From NCBI GenBank assembly GCA_022592435.1, contig JABYQS010000030.1:186001-250000 (forward strand): 64,000 nt of DNA, written 5' to 3'. This DNA comes from Cerioporus squamosus. Its lineage: Eukaryota; Basidiomycota; Agaricomycetes; Polyporales; Polyporaceae. The position numbers were made by a program, and so were the translations under genes. The notes under the pieces were generated by a model that saw only the letters and a list, made by a program, of their open reading frames with translations, was not told the origin of the DNA and searched no databases. This document shows positions 11,190 through 23,247 of this stretch, piece by piece (position 1 is the first letter of the stretch; each line of letters starts with the position of its first letter).

Positions 11190-12447
11190 TCAGGCCGTCT
11201 CTTGAGGATGAGCGACGAGCTTGACACCGCTGACCTTGTTGGCCTTGATGCGCTCGAGGCCCTCCGGAATGCCGTTCAATCCTCCCGGCAGCACCTCGAC
11301 TCTGTTCGGCTGTCGGACCATGCCTGTCAACCTCCGGTCACTGCACCACGACTCCAGCACTCACCACAAGCACGCCAGTCCTAAGCCACTCCTCCAGCCT
11401 CGCATACAGCTCCACTCCGAGCTTCTTGTTCTCTGGAAATTGAAGGGCCGCGACTGGGTACGCAACCTTCTTCGAGCCACCGTCGCGCTTCACCTTCTCC
11501 GCCAGTATCGCCTGGGTAAAGGGGTACGAGATGACCAGAGCGCCCTCGGGCGCGAGGATGTCGTACGCCAGATGTTGTGTCGCCTCCTCTGAGATCGCGT
11601 CGTACGCGTACACAATGGGCTGTCCGCCCGTGACCTTGTCGAGTTCCGCCGTGATCGCCTCCGGGGAGACAGAGCGGTCGATGACGTGCGTGGCCCCAAT
11701 CAACTTCAGATAGTCGGTATGCTTCAGCGACGAGGTTGTGATGATCGGCGAGAAGCCTTGCATCCTAGCGAGCTGGATGGCTGTTCGATGATGCCAGGAA
11801 CAGGCGTTAGCAGTGTAGTGTTACGATCGAAGGACCGTCGTACCGTACTGTCCGACGGAGGACGAGCCCCCGAGGATGAATGCGGCTTGGCCTTTGAACT
11901 TCGTCGCGCCGCTCTCCTCCCAAGGTGCAGGGAAGCTGACCGAGCGCGCAGGCGATTCATGCGACCATATGCCGGTCGCCACAGTCGCAACACAGAGTGG
12001 CACGGATGCAGCCTGGTCAAGAGTTATGTTCTCCGGGAACTGCGCCATGGTTGGTTAGGGGCGTGTCTGCCGGAGGAGAGAATCCCGCCACACCTTGGCA
12101 ACGTTCTCTGCTGGGGCGATGCAATATTGTTGGAACGTCATCCGCGGCGGCTCGTTGACCCCACCCTGCCAGATACTTGCCAGACACGAGAGGGAAACGA
12201 TGATGAGCTAAGAAGCGGACTGAAAAGGCGACGGCGGCATACTGACACCTTGTCACCCTTCGTGAAGTTCTTGACCTGCGAGCCAACCTCTTCCACGACT
12301 CCCGCGCCATCCATCCCGCCGATGTACGGGTAACGTGCCGCCCATCCCGGGCAGCCCATAGGTCTGGATCGTCCAGTCGACGGGATTGAGCGCTGTGGTG
12401 ATGATCTTCACCAGGACGTCCTTTGGGCCCGGCGTTGGTACGGGCAT
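11190..12447 (-). CDS. toxD-like zinc-independent enoyl/alcohol dehydrogenase, frameshifted
   Basis: Medium-chain dehydrogenase/reductase family member, likely an NADPH-dependent enoyl reductase. The N-terminal GroES-like part reads PVPTPGPKDVLVKI and TALNPVDW, then YPYIGGMDGAGVVEEVG. The cofactor loop is AFILGGSSSVGQY, followed by GFSPIITTSS and IGATHVIDRS. The end reads QPNRVEVLPGGLNGIPEGLE to the stop at 11192-11190. At least four introns are needed, for example one ending just before FPENITLDQAASVPLC. Between QTYG and YPYIGG the frame shifts by one base near 12337-12350, in a run of G/C. The N-terminus also looks shorter than usual. The gene is otherwise intact, so this is either a sequence error or a recent lesion. 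Confidence 0.75.
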
Positions 12448-13288
12448 GTCGTTGAGGGCTTTTCATGGCACTCCCTCTGCGGGTAAATCGAGCGCTTTCT
12501 GGGTAGTCGGGGCCGTTGGTCGGAGGAGATGTCTGAGTCCTCTGAGACGTAGATGTTGGTGGACCGTCGGAAAGCAGGTCCTCTCTTATATGGAGACCTA
12601 GTCGGTCCCTTGCTCGGTCTCTAGTCTTCATATGCCGACCGGTTTCTTGCACGAGAGCGTTATGTTCCGAGGCCAATTCTCCATTGGATCGGCGGCGTCC
12701 CGATGTACTCGGAATTAAGCTTCAGGTCTTCAGAGTTGACCTCTGGTCATGCCTCCGACCGGGGATCGACAGCCTTCGTCTGAGCACTCCAAACAGTCCG
12801 TCGTCGCCACCCTAACCTCGACTTGCCCTGTTCAACTGTAGTGAAGTATCAATTACTATCCTGGAGAGCAATCGGCGAACGTACTCACACTTACGGCCAG
12901 AATGTCAATCGATGCTGCGAGAGGACTCCGCCGTTGAGAACGAGTACCTCACCTGATCAAATGTCCCGAGCCCCGATCTTGGCCGACCGATCACTGCGAC
13001 GGGTGATGGTGACCTCCGGCATAGCACGTTCACAACCTGTAAGTAGACATACAGGAGTCGGAGGAGGAGGAGGGGCGATGTGGTTGAGAACGACAAGAGA
13101 ACAAACTCGAACTCGTCCAAGTTTCCGCCTCGGTCCGCCGAGTGTTGCCGGGTGTGACGTCCTGTGGGCGCCTGCGCTCGTGCCCGCAGCTCAGGCACTC
13201 CTCGTCCCCACCGAACTCTGCTTTGCACCACCACCTTCCCCCATCCTCCCTGCTCTTATTACAACTATTACAACTTGCAGTAATAGAC
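12448..13288. promoter_or_regulatory. Intergenic region between the oxidoreductase and YPI1 genes
   Basis: Both genes start outwards from this 840-bp space, so it contains their promoters. I see no further gene. Long open frames here show no family motifs. Confidence 0.45.
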
Positions 13289-13935
13289 ATGGCAACAAGA
13301 CAAGCTCATCGTCCTGCGTCAGACGGATCGCGAACGATCACCGTACAAGACAATCAGCCCCGCGAGGAGGCACAGACGGACGAGCCCACCACCGTCGGCG
13401 CTCTGCGGCTCCGTGGGGTCGCAAGGCATCGCCAGCGAGTGGTATGGAGAGAAGACGTGGTGGACAACGAGGGGGCAGGCAAGAAGAAGTCCAAGAGTGA
13501 GCAACCGCCATTTGTCAGGTTCTCGCCATGCTGAGATGTCCTATCCCCTCGTCCTCCCCTTGCGATCAGTCTGCTGCATCTACCACAGGCCAAAGCAGTT
13601 TGACGAGTCGTCTTCCTCGGACGAGTCCAGCGACTCCGACTCGGATTCGCACTCGGACGACGGTCGGGCCCGTCGACGGTGCAACCACGACCATGACCAT
13701 GACCACGACGGGAACGACCGCGGCGATCACGCCACTGCGTCGAGGGATCCCCAGGACGGAGGTGCAGTTCACGAGCTCGACAGCGACTCGGACGACGTCA
13801 ACGCTTACGAGCGGATGCCCCGGAGGAAACCGAAGAAGACGAAGAAGGTTCCTCATACTAATGACTGTAAGTGCATGTTCCATGATGTTCCAGTAAGGTG
13901 CGGGTCGCTGACGCACATGCGACCCCTCAGCATAG
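13289..13935 (+). CDS. YPI1: Type 1 phosphatase inhibitor YPI1 / inhibitor-3
   Basis: Small, largely disordered nuclear regulator that binds protein phosphatase 1 (Glc7 in yeast). Three exons: 13289-13496, 13570-13866 and 13931-13935, giving 169 residues. The PP1-binding region is RVVWREDVVDNEGAGKKKSK, joined across the first intron to ICCIYHRPKQFDESSS; this CCIYH block is diagnostic. An acidic Ser/Asp tract follows, then an HDHDHDHD stretch, and AYERMPRRKPKKTKK near the C-terminus. The last exon contributes only the final Ser completion and stop. The assignment rests on the conserved central block. Confidence 0.92.
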
Positions 13936-14083
13936 TAGATGCCCTTGTGCTGGATGATTGGGAAGTTCAGATGTCTGTGTAACAACTTGTACAATACCCA
14001 TGCGTAGTTGAGTTTCTCTCTCTTACGCTCGAATGGACATGCCGTCTTGTATACTCTCACACTGCGTGCATTCCACTGACCGG

Positions 14084-15127
14084 TCATTCCTCCCCCAACC
14101 GCCCCTTCACCGGCTCCAGCTCAAAGGTGTTCCAGAACTCCCTGCTTTCCATCGCCCGCCCGATGCGCTCAGGGGTCCTCGGGAGGGCGTGCACGCCCTC
14201 CTCGTTCATCAGCTCCCTCACCCACTTCGTCTGCTTCCCCTCCTCGCCCCACGCCGACGCCCAGTCCCACCAGTCGTACACCCGCCCGTCCGTCAACAAC
14301 CACCGCTCCCCAGCCGCTCGCTCGAAGTTTGCGTGCACCGCCAAGATGGCCCGCGAGACGTCCAGCCCGTGGATCATGTGGATGCTCCCCTGTGCCCGAC
14401 GGTCAGGACCCACCAGAATACCACTGTGACTGTGAGATTGGCCGAGCACTTACCTTGCCCTTCAACACCTCTTTCGAAGTGATCACGCGCGGAACGAAGT
14501 TCTTCACCTGCCTCGGGCCGCCCCACAGCCCACACAAGTCGAGCACCGTCGTCGGCGTCTCGGGGGATAGCGCAAGCAGCTCCGTCTCCGCGCGGGCACG
14601 TTCGTTGTCCTCGTTGAACTTGGAGTGCCGCGTCGTCCACTCGAGCGGACCCTGCAGCACGTCCGGGCGCTGGAAGTGCGCGGCGTGGTTGCCTTTCGCC
14701 GTCGGGCCGCCCTGTATGCGTCGTGTCTGAGTCAGCATCGACGAGATGCGTGCAGGTGCATCTCGGGCTGAAGTGGACTCACATCCCAGATGCCCGTCGA
14801 CCCGAGCTGGACGAACCCCGTCGTCTGTCCGTCCAACCGCGAGCGCGGGTGCGTCTGTTGGTAGAGCTTCACCAGCCTCGCCGACGCGCCAGAGATGTAG
14901 ATCGGGAACGTGACGAGCACGGTCCGCGCGCACGGCAAGGCTTCGAACGGTCCCGCGTCGTCCGACTCGGGGTCGAACGCGAACTTGAGTGTGCCGTCGC
15001 GCCCTGTGCGCGAGGTCGCGGCGTAGGAGACGCCGCGGGCGGCGCAGAGGGGGATGAGGAAGGTCGAAGTCCAGCCTGCGCCGAGGATGAGGATGTCGAC
15101 TGACTGTGGCTGGGTCGGGGTGGACAT
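14084..15127 (-). CDS. NAD(P)-binding Rossmann-fold protein, SDR/YeeZ-like
   Basis: Three exons in phase: 15127-14783, 14711-14454 and 14389-14084, giving 302 residues. The N-terminal nucleotide-binding strand and loop are VDILILGAGWTSTFLIP, and a second characteristic stretch is SIHMIHGLDVSRAI near residue 210. The protein resembles fungal extended-SDR or YeeZ-type epimerase-like proteins of unknown substrate; the exact reaction cannot be told from sequence. An in-frame GTG-initiated extension to 15142 is possible but the ATG at 15127 is preferred. It converges on YPI1. Confidence 0.75.
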
Positions 15128-15494
15128 GGTGGGAGGAAGCAAGAGGTAGCACGCGTGCGAGTCTGTAGATGACTACCATGGTGTCTAGCCAATGGCACTC
15201 CGTCCGAGCGACCCTATGCCAACGGAGAGTTTGCAGCACCTTATAAGTGGACATGGTACTGCCATTGCAGGAGAGAACTGCAGCAGTCTTGAGATGACAC
15301 GCGCGAGATGGGGGTGCAATCGCATTCACACATGGGAGGAAGTATTGCACTGTGCGATAACGGTGGCAGAATAGCTTGGTGTGCATGCGACATAAAAATA
15401 CAGGAACATATATGTAACGTAGTGGTGCACTCAACGAGAGTCCGTGTGATGTGTATGCGTGTGGGTTGCAGAACAAGAGCTCTATGCATGCGCG
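15128..15494. other. Intergenic region
   Basis: This is the 5' flank of the Rossmann-fold gene and the 3' flank of the TFIIF beta gene. No coding sequence or repeat was recognised. Confidence 0.5.
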
Positions 15495-16708
15495 TCATGA
15501 GACCTCCTCCATGTCGTCGTCCTCATCATCATCATCGTCATCCTCGTCGTCCTCGCCTTCCATCTTGATGTCCTCCATCTTGACCCCACTCGGACCAGGC
15601 GCGACATCCTCTGCCTTGACCTATGCGAGCAAAGATCAGGCCCAGGTAAATGACGACAGCAGAGCCAAACACTTACCCCTTTCTCCTTGAAGTTCGCCAT
15701 GAGCTCCCAGGTGCCGTTGTACTCACCAGACCGATGCAGGAACGCAACGTCGCTGAGGACCTCTTTGAGGTACGCCTCGGGCTGCTGCGTGCGCTCCCGC
15801 AGAGCCTTGATAGACCACCGTTCGCGCTCCTCGTGGAACAGCCGGAAGAGCTCGTCGAGCAGCTGGTTGCGCGGTATCCGCGCCATGCGCTCGAACTGGC
15901 CCTTCGCCGGCTTCGGCTTCCCTCTCTGCAACCCCGCCGCCGAGGACGATCTCAGTCTCAGTCTCAGCCTCTCGCATGCAGGAAGAGCACGCACCGTGAG
16001 CTGGAAGGGCGACTGCGGCGCGGCGCCGCTCGTGAGCCGGTTGAGGTTCCCGCGGGCGACGGTCTCGTCAATGATCTTCGCCTGGCGCTTCGGCTGGTTG
16101 GCCGCCTGGCTGCGCTGCCTTACGCGGCGCATGTACCCGTCCGTGAGGAGCGGGCGGAGGTTGCACTCGTGCTTGATGCGGCCCGTGAGGATCGTCGTGC
16201 GTGCGCGCGAGCCCGAGCCGGGCACCTTCTCGCGCTCGGCGACGACGATCTGGTTCTCGACGTCGTCGTTCACCATATCCATCTCGAACTGCTCGCCGGT
16301 GCCCGTCGGGTCGTCCGGGCGCGGCGGGAGGACGAGCATGATCCGCGGCTTTTTGCCTGTCGCGGATGCGGCGTTGGGGTATACCCGGATCGTGGCGAGG
16401 TGGATGCCCTCCTCGTCGATGGCGGACCACTGTTCCATGAGGTGCCGGGGAATCTTGATGTGTCATACGCGTACGGACCACAGCAGGGAGGCGGCGATGG
16501 GTGCCACAAGGGAGTCGAGAGCCTGAGCTGCGGCGAGATGGCAGAGCTGCAGCGAGCGTGGAATGCGCACCTTGACGAGCCAGACTCTCCCGTCCCCTGC
16601 GTCCATACCAAGCTCCTCCTGGGGGTCGGGCTGGCGGTCGTCATCGCCTCCCGGCACGGAGTCAAAAGGCTTCGTGTCCTCCTCCTCGACCATCGTCGTG
16701 TCTTCCAT
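15495..16708 (-). CDS. TFG2: Transcription factor IIF subunit beta (RAP30/TFG2)
   Basis: Small subunit of TFIIF, which brings RNA polymerase II to the preinitiation complex. Four exons: 16708-16571, 16453-15995, 15925-15677 and 15620-15495, giving 323 residues. The dimerisation domain includes VWLVKIPRHLMEQW. The linker holds RQRSQAANQPKRQAK. The winged-helix C-terminal domain starts RIPRNQLLDELFRLFHEE and continues WSIKALRERTQQPEAYLKEVL, then NGTWELMANFKEKG. The acidic C-terminal tail (EDDEDDDDDD) is common in fungal homologues. Large open frames exist on the opposite strand here but are GC-driven shadows. Confidence 0.95.
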
Positions 16709-17140
16709 GCTGTCAAATGCGCTTGAAGGTGATCCGTAAAGCGAGCAAAGACGAGCTGCAGCGCAGTTTAGCAGGAGTATAGAGCTATAGCACAGGTAGG
16801 CAGCTGAACAGCAGAGAGCGATGCGATGGACAGGAAGGCAAGGGACCAGCGCAGGAGACGGTGGTGGTGCGAAGACAAGGGCAAGCTGTCGGAAGCGCCC
16901 ATGAGCCGGTCCAGTTTACTCCTCTGAGTCTTCAGACAGAGTCACGAAGAGGAGCCTGTCGCAACCGCACTTCGCCTGTGCTGCACCCTGACAAGCTCGC
17001 ACAACACCAGTGAAAATCCACATCAAATTCTTTCACATTACTAACGCAAGTACAACAGCGACGCAGTCCCAACAATAATGATACATGCCCACGAGCAGCG
17101 ACTCTTCCTCTAACAATCCCCGCATTGCGTAGCGAAGGAT
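16709..17140. other. Intergenic region
   Basis: Promoter side of the TFIIF beta gene and 3' side of the dioxygenase gene; both are on the minus strand. No other gene was found. Confidence 0.5.
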
Positions 17141-18735
17141 CTATTGCTGTGGCCGACCCAACAGCGCACCAGCAGTCTGGTCCCTGACACCCTTCACGAA
17201 CTGGAACGCATCGGTTCCACCCGTGCCCAACGGCGCACCCTTCCCGTCCTGCTCAGACGGCGCCTGCTGCAGCTGCTGTGCGCGACGCGCAGGGATGACG
17301 ATGTACAGCGCGACGATCCGGACGTGCTCGTCGCGGAACTCCTTGAGCGCGGTGACCGCGCCGTCGTACGCCTCGCGCAACGGGGCGTTGTCCACCTGCT
17401 GCTCGACGAGCCGCCGGAGCGGGCGCGGGTTCGCCTGCAGGTGCCGCAGGAACGCGCGGTGGTGCCGGGGCATGTACGACTGCATGCGCGTCAGGAACGG
17501 CACCTTCGGCTTCGGTGGGGCGGAGCTGAGCGTCGACGTCGCGGGTGGGACGGGTGCGGAAGACGATGACGACGACGATGCGTGTGCTTCATGCGCAGAG
17601 GTGCGCGCAGCTGACCGGCCGCCAGGTGCGTGGAAGTTGGAGTGCGAGTACTGGTCGACGCCGAGGAAGATGTCGAGCGCGTGGATGAGCGAGCTCTGTC
17701 CGGCACTCGGACCTGAGAGCTCTGTGGGCTGCTCGAGCGTCGGGTCAAGCTCGATCCCGTCAAATATCCACTTGCGGCCGGTAGTGTCCGAGTCCGCGCC
17801 CTTGAACCACGGCCGAATTTCGTTGTAGAAGACCGTGGGGTCGCAGCCGTTGCGCACGCTGGCGAGCAGCTGCTTCAGGTCATTGATGACGTCCGCAAGG
17901 ATGCGGAGGTAGTTCGTGATACGCCGATGGGCGATCTCGTCTCCGACGAAGGCTTCGTCCATGATCGCCCTCATGACGGAGAGTGCTTCGACGCCCCGGA
18001 GCTCGATACGGGCAGACGAGAGGTAGAACTCCTCTTCGTCGCGCGTACCCGTGAATAGCGTGATGCATCGGAGGTTATGCAGCTCGGCCTTCGGCTGGAA
18101 CAGGATGCTGGACGCCGGCGGAACCTTGAACGCCCAGTTGTATAGCACATCGTCCGAATATGTCAGGACAGGCGGCAGCTGCAGCTGAGCGCACACCTGG
18201 AGGTGCGGGACGGTGATAGGAGGAGGTATGTGTATGTTGCGCGTGGTCGGCGGGGTGGTGTGCACGTAAAAGTGCATCACCCACGCGAGAACATGGTGCG
18301 CCCGCCGCAGGAGGACCTCGGAGGACTTGAGATCGTCTATGGGCAGAATCGGAAGCTACACGAGACAGAGAAGACCATGGAATTAGGCTTCGGGTCCGCA
18401 TGGTAATGACAAACGCAAACGCGATAGCGTCTGGTGCTTACCTCACGGACCGAATTACGCCATCGTTCCGACTTCTCCTGCTCGGCGGGCGAGAGGTCGG
18501 GCTTGTCAGCCAGCTGGAGCTTGCTCTGGATCGCATCCTCGAGCGCGGCCTCCCATGGCTCCCATGCGGGGGGCAGGCGAGCGAGAGGGGGCTGGGGAGG
18601 CATGAATCCAGTGCGAGTGTCGACGTCGAAATCATGCGCGGCGAGCGTCGAAGTATCGGGCGTGCCTGCTATTGCGGGCACGAAGACATCCGGCCGCTGA
18701 AGGTTCAGAAAGTGGTTTGGAGGAAGGTGGTCCAT
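17141..18735 (-). CDS. Indoleamine 2,3-dioxygenase
   Basis: Haem enzyme that opens the indole ring of tryptophan to N-formylkynurenine, the first step of the kynurenine route to NAD. Two exons: 18735-18442 and 18355-17141, giving 502 residues, in the fungal range. Typical blocks are RAHHVLAWVMHFYVHT, IPPPITVPHLQVCAQL, PPVLTYSDDVLYNW and PWFKGADSD. The proximal haem His lies in MPRHHRAFLRHLQ. A low-complexity Ser/Ala/Pro linker precedes it. The start MDHLPPNHFLN is preferred over an upstream non-ATG extension. Fungi often have several IDO paralogues; which one this is cannot be decided here. Confidence 0.92.
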
Positions 18736-20100
18736 TTTGAGTTCGCAGAGGACGGGAACAGCGGATGCAAGTGAGAGCTGCAGCGAGCCGTGCTGAATCA
18801 ATCAGGCGGGTGAGACGAAGAGAGACGTCTGACTCTAGGGGCTCAGCCCGGATCTTAAGGGCACGAGAGAACGCGGTATGACTGAGAGGGACAGTCAGCG
18901 GTGGTAGGTATGGTCTGGGGTGGGAGTCGAGGCGCTGGCGGATGGCGAGCCATTTTGTAAGGAGGCGAGGATGCCGATCCCGGAGATGGTCGCGATGTGG
19001 GTATCCGTTGACGCGCAAACTGTTCTGACATTTTCTGCCATCTAGATCCCGTGGCTGCGCGCGGCGGATCATCTCTCAATCGGGCCCCATCCCGCCACCC
19101 CGCCTCCAACAGGCGCCCACTCTACCCCGCTGCCGTCCCGCGCGAGTTGCCCAACGTAGCTCAGGAAGGTAGTGAAGAGCATGGCGGATGAAAAGCTCAC
19201 AAAGCGGACAGCGGCTCCGTTCCTACCCGGCGGCGAAGCACGGGGTGTGGAGGACAAAATAGAGTCATCCGTAAGTTCGGCCTGCCATCTCGGGCCCGAA
19301 CATACTAACCTTGACGTGACGCACCTTTCGTGATAACTCTTGTGTCTCAGTACTCTTGGACGCATCTTAGACCTTCAGCCCGACATGTATCCCAGTCCTC
19401 CTTCCATATGTATCTGCAAATGAAGTCAGTAGCATGAGTAGTATGCAGAGGAGGGTACGTACACTGCAGATCTGCAACGCGTCAGCCGAACGCTAAGTAC
19501 TATGGCCAAAAGGTGTCGCAGAGTTTGCAGCTCTCGAAACCTTAGGTGTGCGCTTAAATTGTCGGCGAAGCAGGGACAGCATCAAGGTGTCTCAGAAGTC
19601 ACGGCAAACATGTCTAGGCACTACAACATGGCTATATGCGTAAAGAACACACATATAAGCGTGCATGCAATGCGCGATAGATGGACAGGCCACTCACTAG
19701 CTGTAGTGCTTGCTCAAATGAATGAAAAACAGCGATGAGGGCGAACAAAGGCGCGGAAGCGGGATACAGAGTTAATGGTAGTGAGATGGTGGTGATAAGG
19801 AAGGAAGGGGGGACTAGTGCAAGCGCGAAGGTGAGAGAGCTCCCATCGATCCAGATATACGGGCAGGCTGATAGAAGCTGCAGACGTCCTACTTAGTGGA
19901 AGTGGAGCTCGCCTTCGAACGCGTCTTATAGACATGGATGGACCGCATGTGACCGCAAGCAGTCCGGCGCTAACACACTCTTCCACTTCACTCCCCGAGA
20001 GCTCGTAAGTACGCACGGCTTCCGATGAGACATGCACACATATGCCGCCGTGTTTGGGATAGCCCCATTAAGAGGATACGACACCGCATAGAGGCGTCGC
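18736..20100. other. Gene-poor region, left part
   Basis: Upstream of the dioxygenase gene. The first few hundred bases should contain its promoter. Beyond that I see only short unrelated open frames, and no tRNA, terminal repeats or conserved motifs. Confidence 0.4.
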
Positions 20101-20439
20101 GCATCGAGTATGCATATAAACTTCCGTTCCATGAAAGTCGACCTAACCGTAACCTAGTTGTTATGTAGCATGCCATCTTGCGAGACGGCTCCATGACCTA
20201 TCATCCTTCGGGAAAGCCCACAGTAACGCAATGACTGACGTCCACACGGAGTAATCTCTGTACTTGCCTTCAATGCGAATCCGTCCAGCTGTACACTAGT
20301 TGCTGGAATGCCATTTTGCGGGACGATGCCAACAATGAACTCGGGGAAAGGGGACAGCTCAGGAGAATGCAACGGTTGGCGACCACAAGCTCTGTACTCC
20401 GAGATGTGCAGCGTGCTGCCCATCGCAAGAGCTATGAAT

Positions 20440-20752
20440 CGTCATATCTGTGCATTGGAAGAAGACGAGACGGTATCAGTTACAGTGGGATAGATGAGGG
20501 TAGCGGTCACGTACGCATGATGAAATCGTATCCACAGTCACTGTACGGGACTGATGCGGTCAGCAGGAACTCGAAGCGCGAACCATCTTGGATGGCATCT
20601 GCGAGGCGTACGAGATGAAGTGCACTCACTGGACATATTGACGATCGGGGTTAAAAATGCCGCAGGTACACTCAAATTGAGGTCCTGTGTTGGCTTCTGG
20701 GTCGTGTTGGGATGCACATCGACAGCGAGCGCGAGATGGACGAGCAGGACTT
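20440..20752 (-). CDS. Possible small secreted protein, unrecognised (partial model)
   Basis: A low-confidence spliced model. The exon ending at 20630 encodes a hydrophobic stretch (LLVHLALAVDV) that could be a signal peptide, followed by PTQDLNLSVPAAFLTPIVNM. Its donor joins in phase to exon 20598-20515 encoding SRFEFLLTASVPYSDCGYD. A third exon begins at 20447. Neither the start codon nor the C-terminus is settled: another frame just downstream (EYRACGRQ, PFPEFIVGIVPQNGIP) may also belong to it. The family is not recognised. It could be a decayed gene. Confidence 0.25.
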
Positions 20753-22180
20753 AGAACCAGCTGTGACTGCTGACGTGTCAGCATGGGAGCCCGAACTGGC
20801 GTACCATAGTCATAGTTGCTAAACCGGGGCCTCGAGGGTCACTTTGAAACTACCCGTCAACGCGCCAACACGGCAGCAGCGACCACGGGAGCTGGAAATG
20901 CCTTTGTTCGGTCGAAATTGCTCCCGCATGGGCTAAGGAACGACTTCGAAACGATCTGTCGCCGAGTCAGCCCTCGTCAACCTGAGACCGACGGCACGAC
21001 GCTCATCCAAGGCAGGACGTTCGTTCATTCTGACTCGACGCATCCTGACACGAGTGTCCTGGAAGAATGATGGCCGTACGGTTGAAACGTCGCATCCATC
21101 GGGGAACGGAGCGCGGCTCACCTCATGGCATGCCACCAGTGGCACAGGCGCGAGCGTGAACCGTATCTCCTGCAGATGCATGCTGTAATGGGGGACAAAG
21201 GACGACACTTCGAGTGTCGGACACCGACCAGCACCCACCAGCGTGTCGTGAAGTTTTCGTCGACGATGACGGCAGCGCAGATGGAAGACGGGGCGCGGCT
21301 GAGTGCCGCCCATCCTGCAATGCTCGCAGACTAGTGCCACCGATCGAGGAGTGTCTGATATCGGCGTAGTAGATGAATATCATCGAACAGGTGGCACTGC
21401 AGATGTCCAGTAAGTAGTTCGCCCAACAGATGGGATATGCAGATCGGGCATCGGTGCATGATGGTGGCATCGAGAGTCTTGTTCGGACAAACCGCATCCT
21501 TGAAGCGAGGTCGGTAGTGCCTGGAACCTTGTCCCGCCGGGTGGCACCCCTGATGCCGCCGGGAGCAGAACGTGGACTTCTGTGGGTGGCGTAGCGAGTA
21601 CATGGAACACGAGTATGCATGTCTCCATCGAAGGTAGGGCCAGGAGAATGGACATGGAGTCGAGGCAATGCCGAGAGGAATGATGTGTGTAATCGGCTCG
21701 CGAAGATTGCGCGGAGGAAGCACCGGTCGAACTTCGCACTCCGTCCCGGAGACCTCTGGGGCAGCAGGAAGCAGTGGCTCGAGGAACTTAATTAATGGCC
21801 TTCGCAGCGGGGTACGACTTCTGGAAAGCAGACGGTTGCCAGCGACAGGGACAAGACAAAAACGCGGGCGACTGATGCTTTTTGTTAGACAAGACTCAGA
21901 CATATGCACGCTGTCCGCCAGCTTTTTGTGTGGGCTGGCGGAGTGCGGCATATTGGATTCTCGAAGACCGAACAAGACAATAGCAGGCGGGGGGAGACGG
22001 AGCGAGGCTCGACGCGTGAGCAGCAGAGACAAAAAGACAAGACCGCATCGGCAATCGCCCGTGCCGCATATGGCATCTGGGTGGCGCGCACTCGCCCGAG
22101 ATCACAATTGGCCACAAGCGCTGCGACTTTGCTCAGGTCCCCCATTCCACATACACCAGACCGCACACCATGCTCGACCG
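20753..22180. other. Gene-poor region, right part
   Basis: No convincing gene. Minus-strand frames near 21120-21340 have a faint similarity in hydrophobic pattern to the possible secreted protein next door, but nothing that can be assigned. Confidence 0.35.
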
Positions 22181-22187
22181 TATAAAA
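22181..22187 (+). promoter_or_regulatory. TATA box of the MYND-finger gene
   Basis: TATAAAA lies about 85 bp upstream of the start codon at 22270, in a good position for a core promoter element. Confidence 0.5.
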
Positions 22188-22269
22188 CCATGCCCAGCAA
22201 TGGCTCCGAGTCACCACGACTCGCTGCAGATTCGTTTCGCCCACACAGATCACCCTAGTCCTCTTCCAG

Positions 22270-23247
22270 ATGGCTGCTGTCTACGCCCAACCCGCTGCCG
22301 CGAACTACTTCACCGCTCCCCAGCATGCAGCCCCGAAACAGCGCGGCTACCGCGTATGCGACCAGTGCGGCGCCGCCGAGCAACCGCACTTGGGCAGGTT
22401 CAGGCTCTGTGGTGGCTGCGTACGTCTCACTCGCCCTCGATCGCATCTCTATCTGACCGACCGCCTCCATTCCAGATGACCACTCAGTACTGCGTGAGTC
22501 GCGTCCTTGACATTATTTGTTTTTATTTACTGACTCGTTCCCCGCAGTCACCAGATTGCCAGAAGGCACACTGGCCGGGACACAAGGCGATCTGCCAACA
22601 TACCGCCTCGCAGATCTCGTCTGCTAAGCAGCCCGGGCCCGGCATGATGGACGAGGGGCTCGTCAAGAGCCTCCGCAAGTTCGTCTCCGCACACGCTACT
22701 CTTCTCGGCTGGGCGGGCTTCCAAGCGCTCCAGCTGAAGCGTCTCCCCTCCAACATCCGCCAAAACGCCCTGCTCATCGAGCTCAGCTACCGTCCGTCAG
22801 CACCGGACGCCCTCCGCAGGTGCGTTCCCTCTCCTCGCGAACCGTGTACACCAGCCCCAGCCGCTGACGTCACTTTCTCTGTAGGTTCACGGTCAAGTCC
22901 ACGCACATCGTCCCGAGGACATATGTCACGGACAACGACCCGCTCGTCGGCGCGGACATCCACCGCCGCGAGGACCGCTGCCGCAAGTCTGGCGGCATCG
23001 GCTGTGCGGTGATCCTCATCCAGTGCGGCGAGATCAGCCAAGTCATGCCTGTCGAGGTCGACTCGCCGTCACGCATTTCGTGGGACACTCGCGACGACTG
23101 GTGCGACGTCCTTCGGCACTTCGCCGACTCGGGCCGCACCGACTTCAAGCCCATATCGACCACGTCGAGGGGGTGAGTACCACGCCTCGCATCGCACCGT
23201 CGCTGTGTTCCTGACATGCCTGCTCATCTAGCATCGTCTACGGATGA
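22270..23247 (+). CDS. MYND zinc-finger protein
   Basis: Five exons: 22270-22419, 22476-22493 (18 nt), 22548-22819, 22885-23172 and 23232-23247, giving 247 residues; without the last intron the frame stops at 23176 (243 residues). The MYND finger is assembled from the first three exons: CDQCG, then CGGC, YCSPDCQ, and HWPGHKAIC, with all zinc ligands present. The rest contains LLIELSYRPSAPDALRRF and a region rich in Asp and Arg, with no further known domain. MYND fingers mediate protein contacts, so the role is probably regulatory, but partners are unknown. Confidence 0.85.

Noticed and set aside
12823..13500. A 225-codon frame overlapping the first YPI1 exon
   Set aside because: It runs in another frame through the real start of YPI1 and has no domain.
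15650..16726. A 358-codon open frame on the plus strand over the TFIIF beta gene
   Set aside because: It is antisense to a clear four-exon gene, has Arg/Leu/Ala-rich composition typical of GC-rich shadows and no family motif.
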